64,000 nt of DNA from Bacteroidales bacterium (GCA_031276035.1 JAISNV010000013.1:1-64000); one strand, 5' to 3'; positions 1 through 9,627 are shown, counted from the stretch's first letter. The notes: a model not told the origin generated them from the letters alone. Numbers and translations: made by a program.

Positions 1-585
1 TCATATACTCCTAACAACTATATTTCCACAATAATCACACAATATTATATAAATGATGAATGGCAAGATAATGCAAAAAGAACTTATTTATATGATATCA
101 ATAATAATTTGACAGAAGACATATTAAGTTCAGATTATTTTGATTCTACAAAATTTCTATATGAATACGATGAAAATAATAACGGAATAAAAGGAGGATA
201 TTATGCCATATATGGAGACGAGTGGGCTAATGGTCAGTCAAATATAGAAATGTATTACAATAATATGCAAAGTACTTATAATGATACTAGGCAATGTTGT
301 TTGATAACTATCTCCTACACCAAAACCCCTAAACCCGCCGGAATAGAAGAAATAGAACCATCAACATCAGAAATAGCCATCTACCCTAATCCATCAAAAG
401 ATTATATTAATATCTCCGTAGAAAACGATAAAATAGAAAATGTTGAAATCTATAACATAACCGGTAAATTAGTAAAACAAGAGAAATCAAACAAAATCAA
501 TATTAATGATTTGCCTGTAGGAATATATCTTATTAAGGTTGAAACTAATTGGGGAAAAACCACAGAGAAACTAGTAATAGAATAA
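1..585 (+). CDS. Secreted protein with T9SS C-terminal sorting domain (5' end missing)
   Basis: The reading frame is open from the first base of the window, so this is the 3' part of a larger gene. The last ~75 residues form a type A T9SS sorting domain: the signature IYPNPSKDYINI is followed by VEIYNITGKLVK, NDLPVGIYLIKV and a basic/hydrophobic end, TEKLVIE. In this family the domain directs a Sec-exported protein through the T9SS and is removed at the surface. The upstream visible part is rich in Asn, Tyr and Asp and resembles no catalytic domain I recognise. A TTG at 109 could be read as a start, but the open frame upstream and the domain type argue against it. The function of the N-terminal part cannot be told from this fragment. 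Confidence 0.85.
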   Translation, partial: SYTPNNYISTIITQYYINDEWQDNAKRTYLYDINNNLTEDILSSDYFDSTKFLYEYDENNNGIKGGYYAIYGDEWANGQSNIEMYYNNMQSTYNDTRQCCLITISYTKTPKPAGIEEIEPSTSEIAIYPNPSKDYINISVENDKIENVEIYNITGKLVKQEKSNKININDLPVGIYLIKVETNWGKTTEKLVIE

Positions 586-678
586 TTGTATCTATTATAC
601 ATTCAATTTTTATCAATTATGAACAGTTAATTCGTAAAAGATTAAAATTATGTTCATATTAAAATATTGTCATTTTAA

Positions 679-2904
679 CTATTCTTTCATCCATTTAAAT
701 GAATTACTTCCATCTTTTCCGCTAAATTTCAGGATATAGAGAGAATTTTTCGGCAATTGTTTAACATCAACCTGATTAATTCCTACTGAAATATTTTTCG
801 TAAACACTATTTTACCGGATAAATCAAAGATATTCAATAAATAATCATTCTCAGAATCAATATAAATCACATTATTACCCGGATTCGGATAGATTTTGAT
901 GTTAATTGGTTTAATATTTTCAATTCCTTCAAGTGTAGATTTTACACCTTCATAAAAATGTAGTCCGCCGGAAAAATTCCCGATAATCATTTCGGGATAA
1001 GAAACATTGTTAAGATTACCTACAGCAGGTGCGGTACGATAACCTAAATTTTCAGGACTCAATATTTTTTCTTTAAAAACACCTTCTAAATTATTATCAA
1101 TATCGTAATAACAAAATACATTTCCACTTTCGGAACCGACAAACAAATAAGTTGTATCATTATGATTAAATGCGCATGGCGTGCTATATCCTGACCAGGA
1201 GGCACTTTGGTCGCGAACATCTATTTCACCTAATGAATCCGTTATGTGAATAAATTCATTATTTCCATCATTCTCATAATAAACTATTCTTCCACGTTCA
1301 TTACCTATTACCAAATCTGATTTTCCATCCTTATTAAAATCATAAAAACAGGGAGTTGAATATGCGAGATTCATTGAACTCAGATTTAACCAATCTGCAT
1401 TCCGCATAAAAAAATCATCATTTCCTAAATTTTCAAATAAAATAATAGTTCCATCCGAATTTCCGCAGAACAAATCAAAATCACCATCATTATTATAATC
1501 AAAAAATGCCGGATAAAGTCCAAGCAAATCGTAATTCGACAAAGAAGCAAAATCATCTGTAATCATAACAAATTCAGGATTGCTACTATTCCCAACATTT
1601 TCAAAATAAGCAATTTGAGAGGTATATTTACAAGTTAGATTCATATATTGATCATAAGAACATTCTTTCCAATAACCATAATTTCCAACGAATAAATCGA
1701 GATCACCGTCATTATCATAATCAAACAACAAGGGATAAGCTCCTGAGCCAACGTCAATCATCTTATCCTGAAAGAATGATTTTGTTTCCAGAACAAATTG
1801 CGGAGAATTTTCCTCAGCAATATTTTTATAAAGCCAAACAGAATTAGTGTTAGCTATTTTAGTTTGAGCAGGATCAAAGGTTGAAACAATTAACTCTTTT
1901 TTTCCGTCTTTATCAATATCCAAATAATTCATCACCGGAAATGAAAAAAGATTTATCGGATTATTATCCGGAAAAGAAAAAGTATAATCGGTAATCAAAG
2001 CTTCATCAACAGTACCTTTATTAAATAATAAACACGGCGATGTGTAATCGACATCGCCGAGTAGTAAATCTAAAAGTCCGTCCCCATCAGCATCAAAAAG
2101 CAAAAAAGTTGAGCCTGTATGTTTTTCATTTTTAGTATTATCAGCTTCTAATTCAGATTTTCCCGGACAAGTATTAAGAGTAATAACGTTAGATTCTTCG
2201 CTTTCGGCAAATCTTCCCCAGCAATCGGATTCTTTATAATACAAAAGGGAATCGGATGTACCGTAACGTTCCATCGAATAATTTTTATGAAATTCAACAT
2301 AAGAGCCTAAGGGTCCGAAAACAAGAATATCCAAATCTCCATCACCATCAATATCTTCAATAGCTGGATAATCAGCTGAAGTAGCAGGAATATTGGAATA
2401 AATCTGATTATAGTAAGATTCAATAAACGGCGATGTTACCTGTTTAAATTTCAACTCATTATTATTTGATTCATTTCTATAAACTTTAATTCCGAAACGC
2501 GTATAAGTAAAAATATCGTTTTTACCGTCATTATCATAATCTTTACAAATAATCCAATTAGTAATTTTAGGAAAGGAATTAAAATATTGCGGAGAGTAGA
2601 TATATTTTACAGAAGAATTTTCAAAATTTGCGACGAAAAAGAGTAGTTTATCTCCTGTTCTGTCGAAGAGAACGAGATCGGAAATTCCGTCAAGGTTTAA
2701 ATCCAATTCACAAAATTGAACTGAATTTAATCCGCCCGACCAGGCAAATTGAAACTCTAAATTTAAGGTATCATAAACTTTAACCGAATCGTCAAACTTA
2801 AACCCAAAACTAATTTCATTCTGACAATAAATTAGTTGAGAACAAAAAATAATAGTTGTTATGATAAATATCTTTATTATTTTCATTAAAAAACAATTTT
2901 TCAA
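679..2904 (-). CDS. Secreted FG-GAP/VCBS-repeat protein with T9SS sorting domain
   Basis: The 741-residue protein starts with a hydrophobic signal segment (residues ~8-27). Most of its length (about 50-640) is repeated FG-GAP/VCBS units, each with a Ca-binding-like D-x-D/N-x-D-G core such as DLNLDGISDL, DYDNDGKNDI, DIDGDGDLDI, DYDNDGDLDL and DYNNDGDFDL. Such repeats usually build a beta-propeller surface domain. The last ~75 residues are a T9SS type A sorting domain (KIYPNPGNNVIYI, LNIFDLSGKIVFTK, LYILKFSG). No enzymatic domain is visible, so a surface adhesin or binding role is inferred only. It converges with the truncated cargo gene at 1-585. The two are separated by ~90 bp with no clear hairpin. 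Confidence 0.88.
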   Translation of the reverse strand: MKNCFLMKIIKIFIITTIIFCSQLIYCQNEISFGFKFDDSVKVYDTLNLEFQFAWSGGLNSVQFCELDLNLDGISDLVLFDRTGDKLLFFVANFENSSVKYIYSPQYFNSFPKITNWIICKDYDNDGKNDIFTYTRFGIKVYRNESNNNELKFKQVTSPFIESYYNQIYSNIPATSADYPAIEDIDGDGDLDILVFGPLGSYVEFHKNYSMERYGTSDSLLYYKESDCWGRFAESEESNVITLNTCPGKSELEADNTKNEKHTGSTFLLFDADGDGLLDLLLGDVDYTSPCLLFNKGTVDEALITDYTFSFPDNNPINLFSFPVMNYLDIDKDGKKELIVSTFDPAQTKIANTNSVWLYKNIAEENSPQFVLETKSFFQDKMIDVGSGAYPLLFDYDNDGDLDLFVGNYGYWKECSYDQYMNLTCKYTSQIAYFENVGNSSNPEFVMITDDFASLSNYDLLGLYPAFFDYNNDGDFDLFCGNSDGTIILFENLGNDDFFMRNADWLNLSSMNLAYSTPCFYDFNKDGKSDLVIGNERGRIVYYENDGNNEFIHITDSLGEIDVRDQSASWSGYSTPCAFNHNDTTYLFVGSESGNVFCYYDIDNNLEGVFKEKILSPENLGYRTAPAVGNLNNVSYPEMIIGNFSGGLHFYEGVKSTLEGIENIKPINIKIYPNPGNNVIYIDSENDYLLNIFDLSGKIVFTKNISVGINQVDVKQLPKNSLYILKFSGKDGSNSFKWMKE

Positions 2905-2967
2905 ACATATAATAAAAATGCGAATTATGCAAAGTTAAAATTTTATTAAAAACAAAGGGAAATAAAT

Positions 2968-2999
2968 TTTGTATATTTTGCCAATATGTCGTATATTTG
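2968..2999 (+). promoter_or_regulatory. Bacteroidota-type promoter of secDF
   Basis: TTTG at 2968-2971 (-33) and TATATTTG at 2992-2999 (-7, consensus TAnnTTTG) are separated by 20 bp, the canonical spacing for the primary sigma factor of this phylum. The predicted start lies about 55 nt before the secDF ATG. Confidence 0.7.
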
Positions 3000-3061
3000 C
3001 ACGCTAAAAAATTAGCTTAATAAAATTAACTTAAAAGATTAATAATTAAATTTTAAATAAG

Positions 3062-6000
3062 ATGCAGATCAAGGGTACAATTAAATTATTTGCGATTTTA
3101 CTCGCTTTGGTATGCCTTTTCCAATTATCCTTTACCGTTGTAACGAGGGTTGTTGAGCGCAAGGCTGACAAATACTCCAAGAGTGAGTATGTAATGAATC
3201 AATTTAACAAGATTAAATCGGGAGACGAGCTCCGTGATGCTAAGAGTTTGGATTCGTTAATGACAGCTAAAAAAGAGTATTATTTAGATTCAATTTCCTC
3301 AGTTCCGGTTTATAATCTTTTGATAAAGAAATACACATATTCCGATTGTAAAAGCAGGGAATTAAATCTTGGTCTTGACCTTAAAGGCGGTATGAACGTT
3401 GTTATGGAAGTTGCTGTTGTTGATGTTATTGAAGCATTATCACACAATTCGATGGATCCTACGTTCAGAAAAGCTATTGATATAGCAACCGAACGCCAGG
3501 CGAACAGCCAGTCAGGATTTTTACAATTATTCTACGAAGCATATCAAGAAATAGATCCTTCCGCACAGCTTGCGGGAATATTTGCATACGAGTTTAAAGA
3601 TAAAGGAATAACCACAACATCTTCGAATGCAGAAGTTTATAAAGTATTGGAAGCTGAAACGAAAGATGCTATCGACAGATCTTACAGAATTTTACGTACA
3701 CGTATAGATAAATTCGGTGTGGCACAACCCAACATTCAAAGCATTCCGGGAACAGGAAGAATTTCTATTGAATTACCCGGCGTTAAGGATGCTGCTCGTG
3801 TAAGAAAACTTTTACAAGGAACTGCAAGTTTGGAATTTTGGGAAACACATAAATTTTCCGAAATATATATGGTTTTTATTGATGCTAACAATAAATTAGC
3901 GCTTCTTGAAAATATGAATACGGAAGCTTCCGACAAATCAGTTGAGGAAGCACCTGTTACAATTGAAGAGGATGTTATTATTGAAGATATTATCACTCCA
4001 GAAGGGGAAGAAAGAACCGAATTGGAAGCCTTAATTACCGACGGCGATACAATTACGGAATCCGGTGAAGATGACCAATCTTTGGCTGAATGGGAAAGCC
4101 AAAACCCATTATTTAGATATTTAATTCCGGCTTTCTATACAGGTGATGACGGTCGTCAATATCCGTCTGAGAATGCGGCTGTTGGTAGCGCATTTATTAA
4201 GGATACAGCTATGGTTAACTCTTTATTAAGAAAAGTTGACTTACCAAGGGATATTAAATTAGCTTGGACAAACAAACCTGAACCGTCAACTCCCAATATG
4301 CTTCAATTAGTAGCATTAAAGGTGACCAGTAGAGACGGAAAGCCTCCATTGACAGGTGAAGTTATTACCGATGCCCGTCAAGATTACGATCAAAACGGTA
4401 ATGTTGAGGTTACGATGATAATGAATCCGGAGCCGGGAGCTCGTTTATGGAAGAATTTAACAGGCCAAAATGCCGGTCGTCAGATTGCCGTAGTGCTTGA
4501 TGATTATGTTTATACATATCCGGTAGTTCGTGGTGAGATTGCCGGCGGACGTTCTTCTATTTCCGGCGGCGGTATGACAGTAGAAGAGGCTCAAGATATT
4601 GCAACTGTATTGAAAGCCGGTAAATTACCTGCTCCTGCAAGAATTATCCAAGAGGAAATAGTTGGTCCTTCATTAGGTCAACATTCCATCAAATGGGGTA
4701 TGATATCTTTCGGTGTTGCACTTCTTTTGGTAATAATAACAATGGCTGTCTATTACAATAAATCAGGTTGGATTGCCAATATTGCATTATTGTGTAACGT
4801 ATTTTTTATAATAGGTATTCTTGCATCAATAGGTGCCGTACTAACTTTACCGGGTATTGCGGGTATCGTATTGACAATAGGTATGGCGGTGGATGCCAAC
4901 GTTATTATTTTCGAACGTATTAAAGAGGAGTTAAAAGCAGGCAAGGGTATAAAACTCGCAATTGACGATGGGTATAAAAATGCATATTCGGCTATTATTG
5001 ATAGTAATATTACCACTTTAATTACGGCTATCGTTCTTTATTTCTTAGGAACAGGTCCTGTTAAAGGTTTTGCTACAACTCTTATTATAGGTATTCTCTG
5101 CTCGCTGTTTACAGCAATATTTATCACAAGACTTCTATATAATAGAGCTTTAAACAAGAAAAAAGACATCAAATTTACTCGTAAATTTAATGCTAACTGG
5201 TTTACAAATGTTAATTTTGATTTTATAGGAAAAAGAAAAATCTTCTACATCATAACATTAGTGGCTATTGTTATTGGCGGTATTTCTTTAGCAACAAGAG
5301 GTTTATCTTTTGGTATTGATTTTGCCGGTGGTAGATCTTACGTTATTCGTTTTGATCAAGATGTAAATACTGTTGATATTGCAAACGCACTTGCAGAAAA
5401 TTTAGAGTCAACTCCTGAGGTTAAAACTTTCGGGCCTAACAGACAAGTAAAAATTACTACTAAATATAAAGTAAATAATTCAGATGCTGCAATTGAAGAC
5501 GAAATTACAAGAATATTATATGATGATCTGAAACCTTTCTTTAATACCGAAATCTCATATGACGATTTTGCAACTGAAGGTTCTGAAAAATATTTAGGTA
5601 TATTAACCGTAACTAAAGTAGGTCCGACAATTGCAACGGATATGAGAACAAAATCCATTTGGGCTGTTGTTATCGCTTTAGCCGGAATATTCTTGTATAT
5701 CATTTTAAGATTCCGTCGCTGGCAGTTTGCATTAAGCGGTGTATTATCTTTGGCACACGATGCTTTTATAACAATTTCATGTTATTCATTATTCTACGGA
5801 ATCTTGCCGTTCAACTTAGATGTTGACCAAACGTTTATTGCAGCTATATTGACTATTATCGGTTATTCTATCAATGCGTGCGTTGTTATCTTCGACCGTG
5901 AAAGAGAGAATATCGGTTTATATCCAAAACGCGCATTTAAAACGAACCTCAACACTGCTATTAACAGCACATTAGCTCGTTCTGTAATGACTTCCTTCAC

Positions 6001-6220
6001 AACTTTAATAGTTCTATTAGCTATTTTTATTCTCGGAGGTGAAAGTATCAGAGGTATGGCATTCGCATTACTTATAGGTATTTCTGTAGGTACTTATTCT
6101 TCCGTATGTTTAAGTTCCGCTTGGGTATATGACTTCACAAGAAAACGTGATGATGTTTCCAAACTCGGAAAAGTAGCAAAGAAAGAAGAAGCAATTATGG
6201 GCGCAGAAGCAAATAAATAG
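3062..6220 (+). CDS. secDF: Fused protein translocase subunit SecDF
   Basis: This is a 1052-residue SecD-SecF fusion, the accessory proton-driven motor that helps SecYEG pull proteins across the inner membrane. SecD features are an N-terminal TM (7-29), GLDLKGG at 104-110, a long periplasmic region, and the membrane block from ~540 with GMAVDANVIIFERIKEE. SecF begins near residue 700 with its own TM and FGIDFAGGR (~750), and ends in a second membrane block with INACVVIFDRERE. Fusions of this size are usual in Bacteroidota. An acidic, low-complexity stretch at about residues 290-350 interrupts the periplasmic domain and is probably a flexible loop. The gene is monocistronic: it has its own promoter and is followed by a strong hairpin terminator. 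Confidence 0.97.
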   Translation: MQIKGTIKLFAILLALVCLFQLSFTVVTRVVERKADKYSKSEYVMNQFNKIKSGDELRDAKSLDSLMTAKKEYYLDSISSVPVYNLLIKKYTYSDCKSRELNLGLDLKGGMNVVMEVAVVDVIEALSHNSMDPTFRKAIDIATERQANSQSGFLQLFYEAYQEIDPSAQLAGIFAYEFKDKGITTTSSNAEVYKVLEAETKDAIDRSYRILRTRIDKFGVAQPNIQSIPGTGRISIELPGVKDAARVRKLLQGTASLEFWETHKFSEIYMVFIDANNKLALLENMNTEASDKSVEEAPVTIEEDVIIEDIITPEGEERTELEALITDGDTITESGEDDQSLAEWESQNPLFRYLIPAFYTGDDGRQYPSENAAVGSAFIKDTAMVNSLLRKVDLPRDIKLAWTNKPEPSTPNMLQLVALKVTSRDGKPPLTGEVITDARQDYDQNGNVEVTMIMNPEPGARLWKNLTGQNAGRQIAVVLDDYVYTYPVVRGEIAGGRSSISGGGMTVEEAQDIATVLKAGKLPAPARIIQEEIVGPSLGQHSIKWGMISFGVALLLVIITMAVYYNKSGWIANIALLCNVFFIIGILASIGAVLTLPGIAGIVLTIGMAVDANVIIFERIKEELKAGKGIKLAIDDGYKNAYSAIIDSNITTLITAIVLYFLGTGPVKGFATTLIIGILCSLFTAIFITRLLYNRALNKKKDIKFTRKFNANWFTNVNFDFIGKRKIFYIITLVAIVIGGISLATRGLSFGIDFAGGRSYVIRFDQDVNTVDIANALAENLESTPEVKTFGPNRQVKITTKYKVNNSDAAIEDEITRILYDDLKPFFNTEISYDDFATEGSEKYLGILTVTKVGPTIATDMRTKSIWAVVIALAGIFLYIILRFRRWQFALSGVLSLAHDAFITISCYSLFYGILPFNLDVDQTFIAAILTIIGYSINACVVIFDRERENIGLYPKRAFKTNLNTAINSTLARSVMTSFTTLIVLLAIFILGGESIRGMAFALLIGISVGTYSSVCLSSAWVYDFTRKRDDVSKLGKVAKKEEAIMGAEANK

Positions 6221-6250
6221 AAATATATATCTCAATATATTAATAAAAAA

Positions 6251-6279
6251 GCTGTTTCAATTACGAAACAGCTTTTTTA
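6251..6279 (+). terminator. Intrinsic terminator after secDF
   Basis: GCTGTTTC (6251-6258) and GAAACAGC (6265-6272) form an 8-bp stem with a 6-nt loop followed by a T run. Because the stem is preceded by an A run, it could also work for transcripts coming from the minus-strand thioesterase gene. Confidence 0.85.
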
Positions 6280-6348
6280 TTGTTAAGTCTTGTTAGAATT
6301 TAATTCAATCTTCGGATCAATTTCTACACTTATTCAAATTATTTCTTT

Positions 6349-6852
6349 CTATAAATCATCAATTACTTCCACTCTTTCCATTCCATTTTCCGGAAAACCA
6401 TAACTATCAACAGATTCATCCTTAGTAAACATCCAGAAAATTGTTTCACCTTCGGCACAAAGTTCTCCTGTCCCATCATAAAGTTTAATCTCAATTGTTA
6501 CGAATCTATCGCGTTTGATTTCTGTAATTTTAGATTTAAGAGTGATATTTCCTTTTTCAATAAGTACAGGTTTTTTATACTTCATTGTCAGTCGGGAAGT
6601 AACTCCTGACCTATTACATTTTACATATACAGTCCAACTTGCAAGTTCATCGCATAAAGTTGCCTGAATACCTCCATGCAAGACATCATTATAACCACAG
6701 AAATATGATTTCGGCTCCCAAACCGAAATCATATATTCACCTTCTTCATAAAAAGACATCTGCAATCCGTGCTCATTGTCCGAAGCACAACCAAAACAAG
6801 AATAATTTGGAATATCGTTAAACGGGTTTTTAATGAAATATTTTTTACTCAT
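6349..6852 (-). CDS. PaaI-type hotdog-fold thioesterase
   Basis: This 167-residue cytoplasmic protein has the single hotdog domain of the PaaI/4HBT acyl-CoA thioesterase group. The motif VLHGGIQATLCDELASW (~residues 60-76) carries the typical HGG followed by an acidic catalytic residue (D/E) on the central helix. A short N-terminal CFGCASDNEHGLQM segment is typical of the Bacteroidota members, in which a Cys-x-x-Cys precedes the hotdog. The substrate is not determinable from sequence. It is 3 bp downstream of the MORN-repeat gene at 6856-7578 and probably cotranscribed with it, though no functional link is evident. Confidence 0.85.
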   Translation of the reverse strand: MSKKYFIKNPFNDIPNYSCFGCASDNEHGLQMSFYEEGEYMISVWEPKSYFCGYNDVLHGGIQATLCDELASWTVYVKCNRSGVTSRLTMKYKKPVLIEKGNITLKSKITEIKRDRFVTIEIKLYDGTGELCAEGETIFWMFTKDESVDSYGFPENGMERVEVIDDL

Positions 6853-6855
6853 ATA

Positions 6856-7578
6856 TTATTTTAATTCACCGTTAACATACTTCTTTTTACCAACAACTTG
6901 ACCGCCTTTATTATATTCAGTCCATTCGCCATTACGTTTACCGCTATTATTATATTCACCGGTTAACTTTAGTGTAACACCATCATCAAAATATTCTTTA
7001 TAAGTACCTACAGGAACATCATTATTATACTCTTCTTCCGACATCTTTTTCCCGTTATCATAATACAAAATATTTTTACCTTGGAATCTACCGTTACTAT
7101 AAGAATATTCCGCAAGAAGTTTGCCTTCATTATTATACCATTTGCTTATCCCATTTTTATTTCCGTTAACATAATTAACTTCTTCCATCAAAACAGTCGG
7201 TTTATCAGTATAATATCTTTTATATGGACCTTCTTTCACTCCCATATTATAGGTTGTAATTTCATTTAAATAATTACCTCTTAAATATTTTCTGATTTCG
7301 CCATGATAAACATCATCTACATAATGTTCTTCCATCTCGAGCGAACCCTGATTATTAAGAGTGACAGCAACTCCGTTCTTTTTATCATTCTTATACTCGG
7401 TAACATCGCGCAATAAATCTTTTTCATTATAGTGCACCCAACAACCTTCTTTTTTACCATTTACATAATTGCCGGCATAAGTCTGATTACCTGATTTTTC
7501 TTTAACATAACCATTTTTTGTTTGTCCGAAAGATATAACCGGAACCAAAATCATTAAAATAAAAAATAACTTTTTCAT
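6856..7578 (-). CDS. Exported MORN/YwqK-type repeat protein
   Basis: A signal peptide (MKKLFFILMILVPVISFG) is followed by ~220 residues made of successive MORN-like units of the YwqK antitoxin-family type, each about 22 residues with a G-x-W/Y-x-x-Y/F-hydrophilic pattern (GCWVHYNEKDLLRDVTEYKN, GPYKRYYTDK, GISKWYNNEGKLLAEYSYSN, GTYKEYFDDG, GEWTEYNKGGQVVGKKKY). Database members are often called toxin-antitoxin system YwqK family antitoxins, but no toxin gene lies nearby and the protein is exported. An envelope protein or scaffold role is more likely and is inference. Upstream I see no clear TAnnTTTG promoter. Confidence 0.8.
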   Translation of the reverse strand: MKKLFFILMILVPVISFGQTKNGYVKEKSGNQTYAGNYVNGKKEGCWVHYNEKDLLRDVTEYKNDKKNGVAVTLNNQGSLEMEEHYVDDVYHGEIRKYLRGNYLNEITTYNMGVKEGPYKRYYTDKPTVLMEEVNYVNGNKNGISKWYNNEGKLLAEYSYSNGRFQGKNILYYDNGKKMSEEEYNNDVPVGTYKEYFDDGVTLKLTGEYNNSGKRNGEWTEYNKGGQVVGKKKYVNGELK

Positions 7579-7740
7579 ATGAATCTAATTTTAAATTGTT
7601 TATTTTATCTCTTTGTTTTGATTATTTGCAACTTCTATACAATAATATATTTCAATCAAAATATTATTAAAGACAGAATCACAAAATTTATATAATTAAT
7701 TGACTATTAAGAATCATTTATTTTTTCAAAAATTTCTAAA

Positions 7741-8427
7741 CTATTTCTTTCTGTTTGCAATCGATAAAATTATTCCGAGAGCAACTCCCAAGAGTGCTGC
7801 AAATAACACCTGCCATTCTTCGGGAAGAATAAAAGTTATTGTATGCGCCGGAATCCAAAAGAAAGGTATTGTTTTGGCAAATACGAAATTCCACTGAACT
7901 TTCCAGTTCAGATTCTGAGAAATCTGGCCGAAATGAATCGGAGTAAAAAAACCTTTTAATGTTCCGCCGGTATTAAGGATATGCGCATCGGTAATTTTAT
8001 GTAATGTCATAAATACAGGGGCAAAAATACAATTCATTGTTGTTGATACACAAAAAGCAACGAAGACTTTCTTCCAGGTTAAAGTACCAGCAAGTGCGGT
8101 AATAGAATTTTTCACTCCAAGATATTCAAGAAAAACAGGTGTTCCGGCAGAAAAAATTGTCATCGCCATTTTTATTCCAAGCCCGAAAATTCCCCAAACA
8201 AGAGCTCTCGGAACTAAACCGAAACCTTTGTAATTATATACACCTTTAGATAATCTTAATCCGATTGCTTCTCCCGTAGTTGATAAAAGTGCGAATTTAA
8301 CAAAACTCATTATCATTCCATGTTCTCTATTCAGTCTTTCATAACATTCATAAACAGCAGGGAAAATAAAAAAAGGAAGTAATACTATAATTACAACAAA
8401 AATAAAAATAAAATCTTTTTTCTTCAT
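7741..8427 (-). CDS. Mpv17/PMP22-like integral membrane protein
   Basis: The 228-residue protein has about four hydrophobic spans (residues ~6-26, ~80-100, ~120-140, ~205-222). Its C-terminal third matches the pattern of the Mpv17/PMP22 family: LNWKVQWNFVFAKTIPFFWI, then a P-E-E-W-Q-V-L-F element and a final TM ending in S. The family is best known from mitochondria and peroxisomes of eukaryotes, but bacterial members exist in Bacteroidota. Its biochemical role is not established; channel-like activity has been proposed for eukaryotic members. The gene stands alone on the minus strand, divergent from the oppC-like gene. The assignment rests on motif resemblance only. Confidence 0.6.
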   Translation of the reverse strand: MKKKDFIFIFVVIIVLLPFFIFPAVYECYERLNREHGMIMSFVKFALLSTTGEAIGLRLSKGVYNYKGFGLVPRALVWGIFGLGIKMAMTIFSAGTPVFLEYLGVKNSITALAGTLTWKKVFVAFCVSTTMNCIFAPVFMTLHKITDAHILNTGGTLKGFFTPIHFGQISQNLNWKVQWNFVFAKTIPFFWIPAHTITFILPEEWQVLFAALLGVALGIILSIANRKK

Positions 8428-8521
8428 ACAAATATCTTTTTCGTCATAAGCAAACTATTCAAATTAATTGGTTGACATAGCTTGCAAAGTAAAATTTCTG
8501 CAAATTTAATAATTATTGAAG

Positions 8522-8529
8522 TATATTTG
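8522..8529 (+). promoter_or_regulatory. -7 element upstream of the OppC-like permease
   Basis: TATATTTG matches the Bacteroidota -7 consensus TAnnTTTG. A weak -33 candidate (TCTG, 8497-8500) is 21 bp upstream. The leader to the TTG start at 8555 would be under 20 nt. Confidence 0.5.
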
Positions 8530-8554
8530 CACATTAATTTTATAAATAATCGGA

Positions 8555-9547
8555 TTGAAATTAAGCGAGCCAAACAAGCGGGTACTGAAAAAATTATGGA
8601 AGAACAAGTTAACGGTTGTTTCGGCCTCTTATATTTTTTTATGTATAATAATTGCCGTTTTCGCTTATCAAATCATTCCAGACAAAACTAAAAACGCTAA
8701 TACACAAAATATTGAAATAGCCATAAAGAAACCCGGCTTTAGAGTTGATATGCTTATAATTGACTCGGTTGTTCATATTCCATTAAGCGAATACAAAAAA
8801 TCAAATGATACTTTATATTATACTTCTTATGATGGAGATAAAGGATTTACGACTTCCACTAATTATAAGATTGAAAAGAAAAAATATATTTTCGGTACTG
8901 ATAAGTTCGGCAGAGATGTTTTCAGCAGGTTGATTTTGGGCACAAGAATAAGTTTATCTATCGGAATTATCGCTGTAGTATTATCACTTCTGATAGGTGT
9001 TTTCTTCGGATCATTAGCAGGTTATTTCAGAGGAAGAGTAGATTCTGTGATAATGTGGCTTATAAACGTAGTTTGGTCGATTCCTTCGGTTTTATTAGTT
9101 ATTGCCATAAGTTTTGCATTGGGACGAGGATTTTGGCAGGTATTTGTTGCTGTCGGGTTAAGTTTATGGGTTGATGTTGCGCGATTGGTTCGCGGACAAG
9201 TTATTTCAATTAAGGAACAGGAATATATAGACAGTGCAAAAACATTAGGGTTTAAAACAAGCAGAATAATAATGAAACATATCTTGCCTAATTTAATTGG
9301 CCCACTACTTGTTATATCTGCCAGCAATTTTGCAAGTGCAATTTTGTTGGAAGCCGGATTAAGTTTTCTCGGAATTGGCGTTCAACCTCCTATGGCATCA
9401 TGGGGAACAATGATAAAAGAAAGCTATGCTTATTTAATTCTCGGAGATCCTTACCTCTCTATACTTCCAGGAATAGCAATAGTTTTGATGGTATTGGCAT
9501 TTATGTTACTCGGCAATGGATTGCGTGATGCTCTTGATGTTAAATAA
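8555..9547 (+). CDS. OppC/DppC-type ABC transporter permease
   Basis: The 330-residue inner-membrane permease belongs to the oligopeptide/dipeptide importer class. It has a first TM (~22-40), a periplasmic stretch of about 70 residues, the family motif FGTDKFGRDVFSRLILGTR, and a binding-protein-dependent transport domain of five TMs with the EAA loop (EYIDSAKTLGFKTSRIIMKH) that docks the ATPase. The C-terminal signature AGLSFLGIGVQPPMASWGTM is typical of OppC/DppC. The start is a TTG, chosen because the sequence runs straight into KLWKNKL and no nearby ATG fits. No DppB, ATPase or binding-protein partner is adjacent, so the rest of the transporter must be encoded elsewhere. The substrate is unknown. 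Confidence 0.88.
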   Translation: MKLSEPNKRVLKKLWKNKLTVVSASYIFLCIIIAVFAYQIIPDKTKNANTQNIEIAIKKPGFRVDMLIIDSVVHIPLSEYKKSNDTLYYTSYDGDKGFTTSTNYKIEKKKYIFGTDKFGRDVFSRLILGTRISLSIGIIAVVLSLLIGVFFGSLAGYFRGRVDSVIMWLINVVWSIPSVLLVIAISFALGRGFWQVFVAVGLSLWVDVARLVRGQVISIKEQEYIDSAKTLGFKTSRIIMKHILPNLIGPLLVISASNFASAILLEAGLSFLGIGVQPPMASWGTMIKESYAYLILGDPYLSILPGIAIVLMVLAFMLLGNGLRDALDVK

Positions 9548-9627
9548 TGTTAAGCACTTCCCCATTCATATATTTTAATATTCATTTTTCTTATTTTTGC
9601 TCCCGAAAATTTAAACTAAGATAAAAC

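Noticed and set aside
6856..7578. Toxin-antitoxin system based on the YwqK label
   Set aside because: No toxin gene is adjacent, and the protein is exported by a signal peptide, which does not fit an antitoxin.
7700..7897. Plus-strand ORF opposite the Mpv17-like gene
   Set aside because: It is antisense to a conserved gene, has no motif, and starts in AT-rich spacer.
8482..8691. Plus-strand ORF overlapping the start of the oppC-like gene
   Set aside because: It is in a different frame from the strongly conserved permease and shows no domain; it is a shadow.
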